A DNA stretch of 64,000 nt. It comes from Marisediminitalea alba. GTDB lineage: Bacteria > Pseudomonadota > Gammaproteobacteria > Enterobacterales > Alteromonadaceae. Below, in pieces: positions 17,684-26,590 of the stretch. The notes below the pieces were generated by a model. The model saw nothing but the letters and a program-made list of their open reading frames with translations. It was not told the origin of the DNA and ran no database searches. Position numbers and translations under genes: made by a program. The DNA lies in the NCBI RefSeq assembly GCF_002993365.1, contig NZ_PVNP01000196.1:20912-84911 (forward strand). The letters are read 5' to 3'. Numbering within the stretch: the stretch's first letter is position 1; each line of letters begins with the position of its first letter.

Positions 17684-18868
17684 ATGTCTGCCCCTGAATT
17701 AGATCAAATTAGAGAGCGTATTACAGCGCTGGATACCGAGCTACTCAGCTTGCTATCTGAACGTCGTGGCCTGACCAACCAGGTTGCTGAAACCAAAATC
17801 AAACACCATATTCCGGTGCGCGACCAGGCTCGCGAAGAGCAATTGCTGATTCGGCTGATTAAAGAAGGTCAGCAAAAAGGACTAGATGCCCACTACATCA
17901 CGCAGATTTTTCATGTGATCATTGAAGACTCGGTATTAAACCAGCAGGCGATGCTGGCCGAGCGAGCCAACCCCGGCAGCGCCCTGCCTCTTAACCGTGT
18001 AGCGTTTTTAGGTGATCGCGGTTCATACAGCTACCTGGCCACCCAGAAGTACTTTTCCCGTCGCCCTGGCGACTTGTTAGAGCTGGGCTGCCAGAGCTTC
18101 CGCGAAGTGGTTGGTAAAGTAGAAAATAATGAAGCTGATTACGCCGTGCTGCCGGTAGAAAACACTACCTCAGGCAGCATTAACGAGGTTTATGACCAAC
18201 TGCAGAATACCGAATTAAGCATCATTGGCGAACTGACTCACGCTATCAAGCATTCCCTGCTGGTTGCCAAAGAAACCACGCTAGCCAATATCAAAACGCT
18301 CTATGCACACCCTCAGGTGTTCACTCAGTGCAGCCACTTCCTGGCCGAACTGGGTAATGTTGAAGTAAAAACCATGGATGCCACTTCTTCGGCCATGCTA
18401 AAGGTGAGTGAACTGAACCGTGACGATGTGGCGGCTATCGGCAGCGAAGCCGGCGGTAATCTGTATGGCCTGTTTGCCATCAAGTCGAACCTGGCTAACC
18501 AGAAAGAAAACCACAGCCGTTTCATCGTAGTGGCCAAACAGCCGGTAGTGGTACCGTTACAGGTACCGGCTAAAACCACATTTGTTATGTCGACCGTGCA
18601 AAAGCCGGGCGCTCTGGTTGAGGCCTTGATGGTGCTTAAAGAAAACAACATCAACATGACTAAACTGGAATCCCGTCCGATCCCGGGTAACCCGTGGGAA
18701 GAGTTATTTTATATTGATGTGGAAGGTAACACTCAGGATGGACCGGTGCAGAGTGCGTTGATTGAGCTCAAGCGCATCACCCGTTACCTGAAGGTGCTGG
18801 GTTGCTACCCCAGTGAAGAGATTAACCCCACTAAGGTTGCGGCTTCAAAAGCGCTGACGGCAGGGTAA
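17684..18868 (+). CDS. pheA: Bifunctional chorismate mutase / prephenate dehydratase (P-protein)
   Basis: 394 residues. The N-terminal AroQ chorismate mutase (about 1-90) begins MSAPELDQIRERITALDTELLSLLSERR. The prephenate dehydratase domain (about 105-285) contains RVAFLGDRGSYSYLA and the catalytic VENTTSGSINEVYD. A C-terminal ACT domain (about 300-385) has the Phe-binding GALVEALMVLKENNINMTKLESRPI. It converts chorismate to phenylpyruvate and is feedback-inhibited by Phe. The upstream leader peptide and attenuator give transcriptional control. It converges on tyrA. Confidence 0.97.
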   Translation: MSAPELDQIRERITALDTELLSLLSERRGLTNQVAETKIKHHIPVRDQAREEQLLIRLIKEGQQKGLDAHYITQIFHVIIEDSVLNQQAMLAERANPGSALPLNRVAFLGDRGSYSYLATQKYFSRRPGDLLELGCQSFREVVGKVENNEADYAVLPVENTTSGSINEVYDQLQNTELSIIGELTHAIKHSLLVAKETTLANIKTLYAHPQVFTQCSHFLAELGNVEVKTMDATSSAMLKVSELNRDDVAAIGSEAGGNLYGLFAIKSNLANQKENHSRFIVVAKQPVVVPLQVPAKTTFVMSTVQKPGALVEALMVLKENNINMTKLESRPIPGNPWEELFYIDVEGNTQDGPVQSALIELKRITRYLKVLGCYPSEEINPTKVAASKALTAG

Positions 18869-18875
18869 TTTTTAT

Positions 18876-18905
18876 CTGAGAAGTGCCAAACAGGGCACTT
18901 CTCAG
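18876..18905. terminator. Bidirectional hairpin between pheA and tyrA
   Basis: A perfect 12-bp stem, CTGAGAAGTGCC with GGCACTTCTCAG, and a 6-nt loop lies between the convergent genes and includes the tyrA stop codon. On the minus strand it is followed by AU-rich sequence (ATAAAAATT), not a clean U-run, so termination strength is uncertain. Confidence 0.65.
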
Positions 18906-20053
18906 GTTCTCAGCATTTGGTCATCATCAGCTTTTAGCAACAGGCGTTTACTATCTACCAGGCAGGTTTTTGCGTAATCACCAAACCACTCACCAATGCC
19001 GTTGAACTGGCGAATAAATTCGGCTTTGTCTCCTTTGTCCAGAATAGACAATGCTTCACCAAAACGTTGGTGGAAGCGTTTTAATAATAAAAAGTTTTCA
19101 GGGTTATTAAAGATTATATCGGCATAAAGTTGGCCGGATTGAGCAAAAAGGCGTCCAACCATCGCCAGTTCCAGCCTGTAGATAGGTGAACTGAGCTGAG
19201 TAAGCAGATTAAGGTTAGGGTTTTCACCGGCCAAATGGGCACCGTAAACAAAGGTGTTAAAATGACGCATAACCTGAATAAACGCCATGGCTTTGTCGTG
19301 TTCCTGAGCAGTGACCTCAAACAGCGTGGCGCCCCAGGTTTTCATTTGCCCCAGTAGCCAGCTGTAGTGCGACGCTCCGCGTCCGTGACATACCACCACA
19401 ACCTGCTTGATCATACCCGGCGCATCCGGTCCGAACATTGGATGTAACCCGACAACCGGCCCTTTGTGAGCCTGCATCATGGCATCCAGCGGCTTATGTT
19501 TGATACTGGTGATGTCAGCCAGAATACAGTCTTCAGGCAAACTATTGAGTTTGGCCACCACGTCGACAGTAAGGTTAATAGGCACTGAGACGAGCACCAG
19601 ACTGGCTTCAGCAAACAGGCTGTCGGCCCGGCTCCAGTCGTCTTTTTCGAGAATTTCTACATTGTAACCACTACGCTCGAACAGACCGACAAACACTTTA
19701 CCCAGTGCGCCGGCTCCACCGATAACCACAACCCGTTTTATGCCCGGGTTAATACACCGGTAGCGATTGTTCTGAGTATGGTAGGATTCACGCATAATAC
19801 GGCGCATGAGATCTTCGATTAACGACCCGGAAACACCGCGTTCTGCAGCCTGTTCCCGGCGTTTTTCGAGCATTTGCGCTTCCCGTTCCGGCACATAAAT
19901 GGGCATGCCGGTTTTGGCTTTGACTTCACCCACTTTACTGGTGAGTTCGGCGCGTTTTGCGAGAATGTCGATGAGCTGGTTATCCAGCTCATCAATGCCA
20001 TGACGTAATTCACTCAGTTGCTGAGCAAACTGTTCGTGGTCGTTCTGTGACAT
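18902..20053 (-). CDS. tyrA: Bifunctional chorismate mutase / prephenate dehydrogenase (T-protein)
   Basis: 383 residues. The N-terminal chorismate mutase (about 1-95) has [44 protein letters not shown] Rossmann-fold prephenate dehydrogenase follows (about 105-375) with the NAD-binding [18 protein letters not shown] and active-site GLHPMFGPD. It makes 4-hydroxyphenylpyruvate for tyrosine. It starts 3 bp after the aroF stop, so the two form an aroF-tyrA operon as in E. coli. Confidence 0.97.
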   Translation of the reverse strand: MSQNDHEQFAQQLSELRHGIDELDNQLIDILAKRAELTSKVGEVKAKTGMPIYVPEREAQMLEKRREQAAERGVSGSLIEDLMRRIMRESYHTQNNRYRCINPGIKRVVVIGGAGALGKVFVGLFERSGYNVEILEKDDWSRADSLFAEASLVLVSVPINLTVDVVAKLNSLPEDCILADITSIKHKPLDAMMQAHKGPVVGLHPMFGPDAPGMIKQVVVVCHGRGASHYSWLLGQMKTWGATLFEVTAQEHDKAMAFIQVMRHFNTFVYGAHLAGENPNLNLLTQLSSPIYRLELAMVGRLFAQSGQLYADIIFNNPENFLLLKRFHQRFGEALSILDKGDKAEFIRQFNGIGEWFGDYAKTCLVDSKRLLLKADDDQMLRT

Positions 20054-20056
20054 AGA

Positions 20057-21148
20057 TTAGGCTAATTCCGTACGCTTGTTTTGACGCAATGGTAGCACAG
20101 TAATCAGTTTGTCACGCATTTGATCCAGCAGGCTTTCGGTGGTTTCCCAGTCAATACAGCCATCGGTAATCGACACTCCATATTCGAGATCTTTAAAATC
20201 GACACCGTCAGACTTCTGGTTACCTTCTTTAAGGTGACTTTCCAGCATGATACCGATGATCGACTGGTTGCCCTCAAGGATCTGATTAACCACATTCTTA
20301 GCCACCAGCGGTTGACGACGATAATCCTTGTTGGAGTTAGCGTGTGAACAATCCACTACCAGACCAGCAGTAAGGCCGGCTTTGTCCATCCATTCTTCGC
20401 ATTCAGAAACACATACCGAATCATAGTTAGGTTGCTTACCACCACGCAAAATAATATGACCATCGGGGTTACCGGCAGTTTCGATAATACTCACCTGCCC
20501 TTGTTTGTTGATCCCCATAAAGCGGTGAGATGACGCTGCTGAGCGTAAAGCGTTTACCGCAATATCAAGGCTACCGTCAGTACCGTTTTTAAAGCCTACC
20601 GGCATTGACAGACCACTGGCCATTTCGCGGTGAGTCTGTGACTCTGAGGTACGCGCACCAATAGCGCTCCAGCTGAACAGCTCCGCCAGGTACTGTGGAC
20701 TGATAGGATCCAGTGCCTCTGTTGCAACCGGCAGTTCAAGCTCGGCAAGCCAGATCAGTAATTCACGCGCTTTGCGTAAACCGGTTTCAATATCAAAGGT
20801 ATCGTTGATATGCGGGTCGTTAATTAACCCTTTCCAGCCGGTGGTGGTTCTGGGCTTTTCGAAATACACGCGCATTACGATATACAGGGTGTCTTTATAG
20901 CATTCGTGCAGCTCTTTCAGTCGCAGTGCATAATCTTTAGCCGCTTCAATATCGTGAATCGAACATGGGCCGCACACCACCAGTAAGCGATGATCACGAC
21001 GGTGGATAATGTCAGAAATGATCTGACGGGATTGTCGGATAACCTCCAGGCCTCTTTCTGAGGCGGGAAGTTCTGCCGCCAGCGCGTCTGGCGTTACCAG
21101 TACCTTCTCTGCGCTAACGTGAATATTGTTAATAGTGTCCTTAATCAT
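20057..21148 (-). CDS. aroF: 3-deoxy-7-phosphoheptulonate (DAHP) synthase, probably tyrosine-sensitive
   Basis: 363 residues, a class I DAHP synthase catalysing the first step of the shikimate pathway from PEP and erythrose 4-phosphate. Motifs include LLVVCGPCSIHD, MRVYFEKPRTTTGWKGLINDP, SWSAIGARTSESQTHREMASGL, and the metal-binding histidine and cysteine region near VVDCSHANSNKD. It is assigned as AroF rather than AroG or AroH because it is the first gene of an operon with tyrA and has a TyrR box on its promoter. Regulation by tyrosine is inferred from these features. Confidence 0.9.
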   Translation of the reverse strand: MIKDTINNIHVSAEKVLVTPDALAAELPASERGLEVIRQSRQIISDIIHRRDHRLLVVCGPCSIHDIEAAKDYALRLKELHECYKDTLYIVMRVYFEKPRTTTGWKGLINDPHINDTFDIETGLRKARELLIWLAELELPVATEALDPISPQYLAELFSWSAIGARTSESQTHREMASGLSMPVGFKNGTDGSLDIAVNALRSAASSHRFMGINKQGQVSIIETAGNPDGHIILRGGKQPNYDSVCVSECEEWMDKAGLTAGLVVDCSHANSNKDYRRQPLVAKNVVNQILEGNQSIIGIMLESHLKEGNQKSDGVDFKDLEYGVSITDGCIDWETTESLLDQMRDKLITVLPLRQNKRTELA

Positions 21149-21479
21149 AGGGTCGCTCTTATTGGGTGAAAGTCATTTCAATGCCGCTTCAACAAGGCCT
21201 CAACCTTTTTAATAATTAAAGCAGAGCCGGGCAAAAAATACAGATGTACAATTATATTTACAGTGAAATATTACTACATTGCTTTAAGGCGTTGACTTTT
21301 TACCAAGAATCTATAAGCGAAGCAAGTGAAAGTTCCAAATTTATACTTATTTGTAACGAACTGTTACCAGAGCCCATGTGGCGTATTTATTGGGTTGTAT
21401 GATAACGCAGACACCACTAAAGTAGCATTCCAATGTCTGAGAATCTTATCAACGACAAAATAAAAACGAGCGAAGACAG
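21149..21479. other. Divergent regulatory region between aroF-tyrA and the ABC exporter operon
   Basis: 331 bp without a gene. It carries the aroF TyrR box with its -10 (21245-21262). It also carries a second, imperfectly spaced inverted repeat, GTAAC-N5-GTTAC (21353-21367), which could be a weak TyrR-like or other operator. A TTGACT hexamer (21292-21297) faces the exporter operon, but its nearest TATAAG is only 14 bp away, so that promoter is uncertain. Confidence 0.5.
21245..21262 (-). promoter_or_regulatory. TyrR box overlapping the aroF -10 element
   Basis: TGTACA-ATTATA-TTTACA matches the TyrR box consensus TGTAAA-N6-TTTACA at all but one base. On the minus strand the 6-bp spacer reads TATAAT, a perfect -10 for aroF about 100 bp upstream of its ATG. 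No good -35 is present. A repressor bound here would block RNA polymerase directly. Confidence 0.75.
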
Positions 21480-22157
21480 ATGATTACACTCAAGGATATT
21501 CGTAAGAGTTTTACCAATGGTGAAGAAACCATTGTAGCACTCAACGATGTTTCTTTATCCATTCAGGAAAATGAATTTGTCTCCTTTATGGGCAGTTCAG
21601 GTTCCGGCAAATCAACCATGATGAATATTCTTGGTTGCCTCGATACGCCCGATAGCGGCGAATATTTGTTAAACGGCAATGCCGTGAATGAGTTAACCGA
21701 TGAAGCTTTGTCAAAAATTCGCAATGAGCATATCGGTTTTATTTTTCAGACTTTCCATCTGCTGCCCAAACTGGATGCTATTGGCAACGTCAAGCTCCCC
21801 CTGCGCTACAGCGACGTGTCGGAGGAAGAAGCGACCCAACGTGCCCAGGCCCTGCTGGAAAAAGTAGGCCTTGGTCACCGCATGCACCATCGCCCTTTTG
21901 AAATGTCTGGCGGACAACGCCAGCGGGTTGCTATTGCCCGGGCCTTGATTAACCGTCCCACCATGATCCTGGCGGATGAGCCTACCGGTAACCTCGATAG
22001 TAAAACCTCTGACGATATCATGGCCCTGCTCACCGAATTACACCAGCAAGGGCAAACCATCGTAATGGTCACCCACGAAGAAAACATTGCTGATTTCGCA
22101 CAAAAAGTGATCACCATGAAAGACGGCCAAATCATCAGCGAGAAAACCAACTCATGA
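21480..22157 (+). CDS. ABC exporter ATPase (MacB/LolD type)
   Basis: 225 residues, a stand-alone nucleotide-binding domain. It has Walker A GSSGSGKST (38-46), Q-loop FIFQTFHLLP, signature MSGGQRQRVAIARAL, Walker B MILADEPTGNLDSKT and the H-loop VTHE. The FIFQTFHLLP and EPTGNLD wording is typical of the MacB/LolD group that powers mechanotransmission exporters. It is the first gene of five tightly coupled genes (overlaps of 1-11 bp) with three adaptors and one permease. The substrate is unknown. Confidence 0.92.
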   Translation: MITLKDIRKSFTNGEETIVALNDVSLSIQENEFVSFMGSSGSGKSTMMNILGCLDTPDSGEYLLNGNAVNELTDEALSKIRNEHIGFIFQTFHLLPKLDAIGNVKLPLRYSDVSEEEATQRAQALLEKVGLGHRMHHRPFEMSGGQRQRVAIARALINRPTMILADEPTGNLDSKTSDDIMALLTELHQQGQTIVMVTHEENIADFAQKVITMKDGQIISEKTNS

Positions 22158-23143
22158 GACAATCAATTGTTTACTTATTGATGTGCGGCCTCAGCATGTC
22201 GGTATTGAGTGCCAAAGCAGAGGATACTGCCAGTCAGCTAATCGTGACCGGCAAAGTCACCTCTTCCAATGTACAGGTTGTTTCGGCACCGCGCACCGAC
22301 CGCTGGAATATTCAAATCCAGTGGATGGTTGATGAAGGCAGCATTGTTGAGCCGGGCGATACCATTGCGCTTTTCGACTCCGGCAGTGTGGATGCTCAGC
22401 TGGAACAAAATGAAGATTCACTGAATACCCAGACCCTGGAAATGGAAAGTAAGCGGGTGGAGCTGGCTCAGGCCGTGGCCGATGCGCGCAGTGCGTTGAA
22501 AATTGCCGATCTGGAAGTCGAAAAAGCCCGCATTGAGGCCGAAATTGAAAGTACCGACGTTAGTGAGTATGACAAGGGCCAGTACAAACTTGCACTGGAG
22601 CGCGCGCTGGTAGAACAGTTTAAAGCCCAACAGGCACTGGAACAAAAGCTGATTGAGCAGGAAAACACGCTGCAAAAGCAACAAATTGAAATTACCAAGC
22701 TGGAAGAGAATATCAATTACCAGCGCTATCAGTTAACCCGCTTAAAAGTAGAGTCGACTATAGCTGGTGTTGTCAGCCATATGTACCATCCCTGGACCAA
22801 CGAAAAAATTACCGCCGGCACCACCTTACAGGCCGCCATGAAGGTAATGGAAGTACAGGATATCAAAGGCTTTAAAGTGGATGCCTGGGTGCACGAAATA
22901 GATGCCGACCGCGTGGATGTAGGTCAGCAGGCGCTGGTTTCTCTCGATGCCTATCCTGGCCAGAGCTATACCGCAACGGTCACCAGCGAGGTCTCTCAAC
23001 CAGAGAAGAAAGCCGGCTGGGGCGACAGCGCTTACTACCAGATTGAGCTGTCGTTTACCGATATGCCCGACAAAAAATTACTGCCGGGAATGAGTGTCCG
23101 GGTGGTTATCCCTGCGGCACAGGAGTTAAGTCATGCACGTTAA
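22154..23143 (+). CDS. Periplasmic membrane-fusion (HlyD-like) protein 1
   Basis: 329 residues with a cleavable signal peptide ending near SVLSAKA. A barrel-sandwich half-motif (EGSIVEPGDTIALFDSG) leads into a long coiled-coil hairpin (about 80-195, rich in E, Q, K and L). A returning barrel-sandwich strand (LTRLKVESTIAGVVSHMY) and a beta-barrel domain (VDAWVHEIDADRVDVGQQALVSLDAYPG) follow. It starts inside the ATPase stop (ATGA overlap). It has no lipobox, unlike adaptors 2 and 3. It probably bridges the permease and an outer-membrane channel, or works as one of three specialised adaptors. Confidence 0.85.
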   Translation: MRQSIVYLLMCGLSMSVLSAKAEDTASQLIVTGKVTSSNVQVVSAPRTDRWNIQIQWMVDEGSIVEPGDTIALFDSGSVDAQLEQNEDSLNTQTLEMESKRVELAQAVADARSALKIADLEVEKARIEAEIESTDVSEYDKGQYKLALERALVEQFKAQQALEQKLIEQENTLQKQQIEITKLEENINYQRYQLTRLKVESTIAGVVSHMYHPWTNEKITAGTTLQAAMKVMEVQDIKGFKVDAWVHEIDADRVDVGQQALVSLDAYPGQSYTATVTSEVSQPEKKAGWGDSAYYQIELSFTDMPDKKLLPGMSVRVVIPAAQELSHAR

Positions 23144-24131
23144 GTTTTCTGTTTTGCTGTGTGCCGCATTAACGCTCGGCGCCTGCAGCAACGATAAGGC
23201 GATTGAAATAGCGTCGGAGAAAACGCTGAGCGCCCCGCTCACCGCTTCTGGTGAAATTGTGTCGCTGGACAGTGCCAGTGTGTCACCGCCTTCGATTCGT
23301 GGCATGTGGCAGATGAAAGTGCAGTTTCTGGTGCCGGAAAACACCAACATAAAAGAAGGCGATATGCTGCTCAAGTTTGATGGTCAGCAATTACAAACCA
23401 AGCTGATTGAGCAACAAAGCGAGCTGGATGCTGAGAAAAAGAACTTTGAGAAAGAGCTGCTCGAAAACGAAGCCCGGGCCGAAGAGTTAAAGCTGGCACT
23501 GGCTGAGGCCCAAATGAACTATGAAAAAGAAAAACGTCTGGCGGAAATCGTTGATATTTCTACTAAGCGGGTCGAAAAAGAAAAGCAGCAAAAAGAGTTT
23601 GAAATAGCCAGAGCTAGACTGAATCAGGCTACGCAACAGGCCAAACAGTTTGCCGAAACCCGCAAGCTCAATGAGCAACTGGCGCAAAGCAAAATTAACC
23701 GTTTGCAATCCAAGCTCGGGCAAACTCAGCGCTACATTGCCAAGCTCACGGTTAAGTCACCCAAGCCAGGCTTGATAATGTACAAAGCCGCGCCGGATGG
23801 CGAAAAAGTTGCGGTAGGCGATTCAGTCTTTATGGGCCGCACCATTCTGACCATTCCTTCACTGGATAAGCTGGCGGTTAAAGCCCAGTTTGATGAGGCA
23901 GACACAGCTAAGCTAAGCATCGGATCAAAAGTGAAAGTGACGCTGGACGCCTACCCTGAAGTGCCTTACGCCGGCAAAATTGTCTCCCTTGGTGAAGCCT
24001 ATAAAGAAAAGTCCTCCACCAATCTTAGTATTGTGTTTGATGTGCAAATTGAACTGGAAAAAATCGACCCGTCGCGGATGCGCCCAGGCATGAAAGCCAA
24101 TATCGAAGTTCAGGAGGATAACTTATCATGA
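23133..24131 (+). CDS. Membrane-fusion lipoprotein 2
   Basis: 332 residues starting MHVKFSVLLCAALTLGAC, a lipoprotein signal with lipobox LGAC. The adaptor fold has ENTNIKEGDMLLKFDGQQL before and LTVKSPKPGLIMYKAAPDGEKVAVGD after a very charged coiled coil of about 120 residues. A beta-barrel domain (VKAQFDEADTAKLSIGSKVKVTLDAYPE) follows. It overlaps adaptor 1 by 11 bp. The mature protein lacks aspartate right after the cysteine (sequence CSND), so transfer to the outer membrane is possible but not certain. Confidence 0.85.
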   Translation: MHVKFSVLLCAALTLGACSNDKAIEIASEKTLSAPLTASGEIVSLDSASVSPPSIRGMWQMKVQFLVPENTNIKEGDMLLKFDGQQLQTKLIEQQSELDAEKKNFEKELLENEARAEELKLALAEAQMNYEKEKRLAEIVDISTKRVEKEKQQKEFEIARARLNQATQQAKQFAETRKLNEQLAQSKINRLQSKLGQTQRYIAKLTVKSPKPGLIMYKAAPDGEKVAVGDSVFMGRTILTIPSLDKLAVKAQFDEADTAKLSIGSKVKVTLDAYPEVPYAGKIVSLGEAYKEKSSTNLSIVFDVQIELEKIDPSRMRPGMKANIEVQEDNLS

Positions 24132-25312
24132 CTCCTAAGTGGTTTACCTGCCTTATGGCAGCCTTACTATTGAGCGGTTGCAGCGAAACAGAACAAACAA
24201 CCCCCACCTACCAGGTTGAACGCCAGCCCTTTGAGCTTATGGTGCCGGTAAAGGGTGAGCTGGAAGCCGCCAGTGCAACGGCCATTGGCGCATCGAGCCG
24301 CCGCCCGATGACCATCGCGTGGCTGGAAAAAGAGTACACCAATGTTAAAAAAGGCCAGTTAATCGCCCGTTTTGATGCTGAACAGCTTAACCTCGACATG
24401 CGCAGGGAAATGCTCGCCATGATGCTCCTTGAGGAAGACATGAAGCTGAACCGCTCTACCCTGACACAAGAAGAGCTCGACGTAGAAATGGACAAGGCGC
24501 TGGTGGTTAAAGAGTTTGCCTTTGCAGACGAATTTACCATCGATGATTTGCGGGTCTATTCGCGTATCGAAATTATCGAAAACATGCAAAACAAAGAATA
24601 CCTCGGTGCCAAAGACAACTACCTGGACTGGAAAAAAGAAAGCGTGGTGGAGCAAAACTCCAGCGCCATAGACGTCTTAAGTATTCGCAAAAAAGGCAGT
24701 GAGCAGAAGTATAACCAGATTAAGTCAGCCATTGAGACGCTTGAGATTCATGCGCCATACGACGGCCTGCTGGTATACGAATCTAACTGGCGTGGCGAGA
24801 AGCCATCGGTAGGCGAAACCGTATTTCCGGGGCGGCCTATCGCTAAACTTCCGGACTTGTCGAAAATGCAGGCCAAGGGCTACGTGCTGGATAAACAGGC
24901 CATCGGCCTGGCTCCCGGCCAGCCGGTTACCATCTCCCTGGAAGCTTACCCTAACAAGGTATTCACCGGCACCTTAAAACAGGTTTCGGGCTTCTCCAGA
25001 ACCATTGCCCGAAACGATCCCACTAAGTACTTTGAGGTGACGATAGATATTGACGATCAGGACTCACCTATTCTCTCTCCGGGGCGCAAACTAAATGCCC
25101 GGATTGAGGTATCCAAAGGCGAAAGCAAGCTGATGGTGCCGATTCAGGCCATCTACAACGAACAGGGAGTCAACTACGTGTTCCGTAAAGATGGCGCTGG
25201 CTTCAGCCGCCAGCAAATTCAAATTGGCCAGAAAAACCTGCACTTTGTGGAAGTCACCAACGGCCTCAGCGAAGGCGATAGTATTGCCCTGTCGTACCGG
25301 GAGCTTATTTAA
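24128..25312 (+). CDS. Membrane-fusion lipoprotein 3
   Basis: 394 residues beginning MTPKWFTCLMAALLLSGC (lipobox LSGC). The adaptor core has EKEYTNVKKGQLIARFDAEQL and EIHAPYDGLLVYESNWRGEKPSVGETVFPG around a coiled coil, then a beta-barrel. Unlike adaptors 1 and 2 it also has a membrane-proximal domain at the C-terminus (LMVPIQAIYNEQGVNYVFRKDGAGFSRQQIQIG). It is therefore the most MacA-like of the three. It overlaps adaptor 2 by 4 bp and touches the permease gene by 1 bp. Confidence 0.87.
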   Translation: MTPKWFTCLMAALLLSGCSETEQTTPTYQVERQPFELMVPVKGELEAASATAIGASSRRPMTIAWLEKEYTNVKKGQLIARFDAEQLNLDMRREMLAMMLLEEDMKLNRSTLTQEELDVEMDKALVVKEFAFADEFTIDDLRVYSRIEIIENMQNKEYLGAKDNYLDWKKESVVEQNSSAIDVLSIRKKGSEQKYNQIKSAIETLEIHAPYDGLLVYESNWRGEKPSVGETVFPGRPIAKLPDLSKMQAKGYVLDKQAIGLAPGQPVTISLEAYPNKVFTGTLKQVSGFSRTIARNDPTKYFEVTIDIDDQDSPILSPGRKLNARIEVSKGESKLMVPIQAIYNEQGVNYVFRKDGAGFSRQQIQIGQKNLHFVEVTNGLSEGDSIALSYRELI

Positions 25313-26568
25313 TGTTAAACCAACTTACGATAACCAAAACCCGGTTGCTGGTAAGCGACGCTTTACATGAATTACTGGCACAAAAACTTCGCACTTTCTT
25401 AACCCTGCTGGGCATGATTTTTGGCGTTGGCGCGGTAATCGCTATGCTCAACATTGGTAAAGGTGCGGAGCAGGAAGCGCTAAAAATGATTGGCTCTATG
25501 GGGTTACAAAACCTGATTGTAGAATCCAAAAGCTACACCGCCGAAGAGCTGAAAGATATCCGCGAAGAGTCGCTCGGCCTCAACCTTGCTGATGTGGAAG
25601 CCGCCATGGCGACCCTGCCCTTTATTACTCACTACAGCGGTGAAAAACAGATTAAGCTATTTGCCCTCTACAGCGATTTTGCCAAAGCTGATGCATCAGC
25701 CGTGGGCGTTACCAGCAGCTACTTTGACCTTGCCAGCATGACCGCTGCTAAGGGCCGCTTACTCAGCGATGATGATGAGTTGCACGTATCGCAGGTTGCA
25801 GTGCTCGGCGCCGATGTCGCCAACACCCTGTTCCCTGATAAAGATCCGCTAGGCCAGTTTCTTAAAATCAACCATGTGTGGTTTGAGGTCGTTGGCGTGA
25901 TTGCGGCACCAGAATTTAATAAGGAAGCCTTTCAGGGCGTGAAAATTAACGGTGACAGAAACCGCGTGTTTATCCCGTTATCCACCAGCCAGAAAAAGCT
26001 CAACATGGAACCCCTCGCCAGCGAACTGGATGTGGTGAAGTTTGAAGTCGAAGATGATTACTCTACCGTACTGGCGGCGAAAGCCGTTACCCAGTTGCTT
26101 GCTCAACGCCACGGCGGCATTGACGACTACAGCCTGATCATTCCGGTGGAACTGCTGGCACAACAGGAAAATACCCAGCGCATCTTCAACATCGTAATGG
26201 CGTGTGTGGCCGGTATCTCATTACTGGTTGGTGGCATCGGCATTATGAACATTATGCTGGCAAACGTGCTGGAGCGTACCAAAGAAATTGGGTTACTACG
26301 TGCAGTAGGTGCCACTCAGCAGGACATTAAATTGCAATTTATCGCCGAGAGTTTTGTAATTTCAGTGATTGGCGGCCTGTTGGGGATTTTCTTTGGCCTG
26401 GTGCTATCCGAGATTATCGGTTTCTACTCAGACTGGGCAGTAAGCTGGTCGCTTACAGCGATTGTACTATCAGTATCGATTTGCCTGTTGGTAGGTGTTG
26501 GCTTTGGCGTATTCCCCGCCATAAAAGCCTCAAAGCTCAACCCAATAGACGCCCTCCATTCAGACTAA
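25312..26568 (+). CDS. MacB-type ABC permease (FtsX family)
   Basis: 418 residues with MacB topology. TM1 lies near residues 30-50 (TFLTLLGMIFGVGAVIAMLNIG). A large periplasmic MacB-PCD domain (about 55-285) follows, then three C-terminal TM helices carrying the FtsX motif (GGIGIMNIMLANVLERTKEIGLLRAVGAT). Unlike E. coli MacB, the ATPase is a separate gene at the head of the operon. The stop codon is inside a perfect terminator hairpin. No outer-membrane channel gene is linked, so an unlinked TolC is presumably used. Confidence 0.9.
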   Translation: MLNQLTITKTRLLVSDALHELLAQKLRTFLTLLGMIFGVGAVIAMLNIGKGAEQEALKMIGSMGLQNLIVESKSYTAEELKDIREESLGLNLADVEAAMATLPFITHYSGEKQIKLFALYSDFAKADASAVGVTSSYFDLASMTAAKGRLLSDDDELHVSQVAVLGADVANTLFPDKDPLGQFLKINHVWFEVVGVIAAPEFNKEAFQGVKINGDRNRVFIPLSTSQKKLNMEPLASELDVVKFEVEDDYSTVLAAKAVTQLLAQRHGGIDDYSLIIPVELLAQQENTQRIFNIVMACVAGISLLVGGIGIMNIMLANVLERTKEIGLLRAVGATQQDIKLQFIAESFVISVIGGLLGIFFGLVLSEIIGFYSDWAVSWSLTAIVLSVSICLLVGVGFGVFPAIKASKLNPIDALHSD

Positions 26569-26590
26569 AAATAAGCATAAGCTTATTTTT
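26567..26590 (+). terminator. Terminator of the ABC exporter operon
   Basis: A perfect 10-bp AT-rich stem, AAAAATAAGC with GCTTATTTTT, and a 4-nt ATAA loop. It begins on the permease stop codon and its 3' arm ends in five T residues. It is low in GC but well placed. Confidence 0.65.

Noticed and set aside
21480..26568. Complete MacAB-TolC pump
   Set aside because: The permease and ATPase are split, there are three adaptors, and no outer-membrane channel is encoded, so it is not a standard MacAB.
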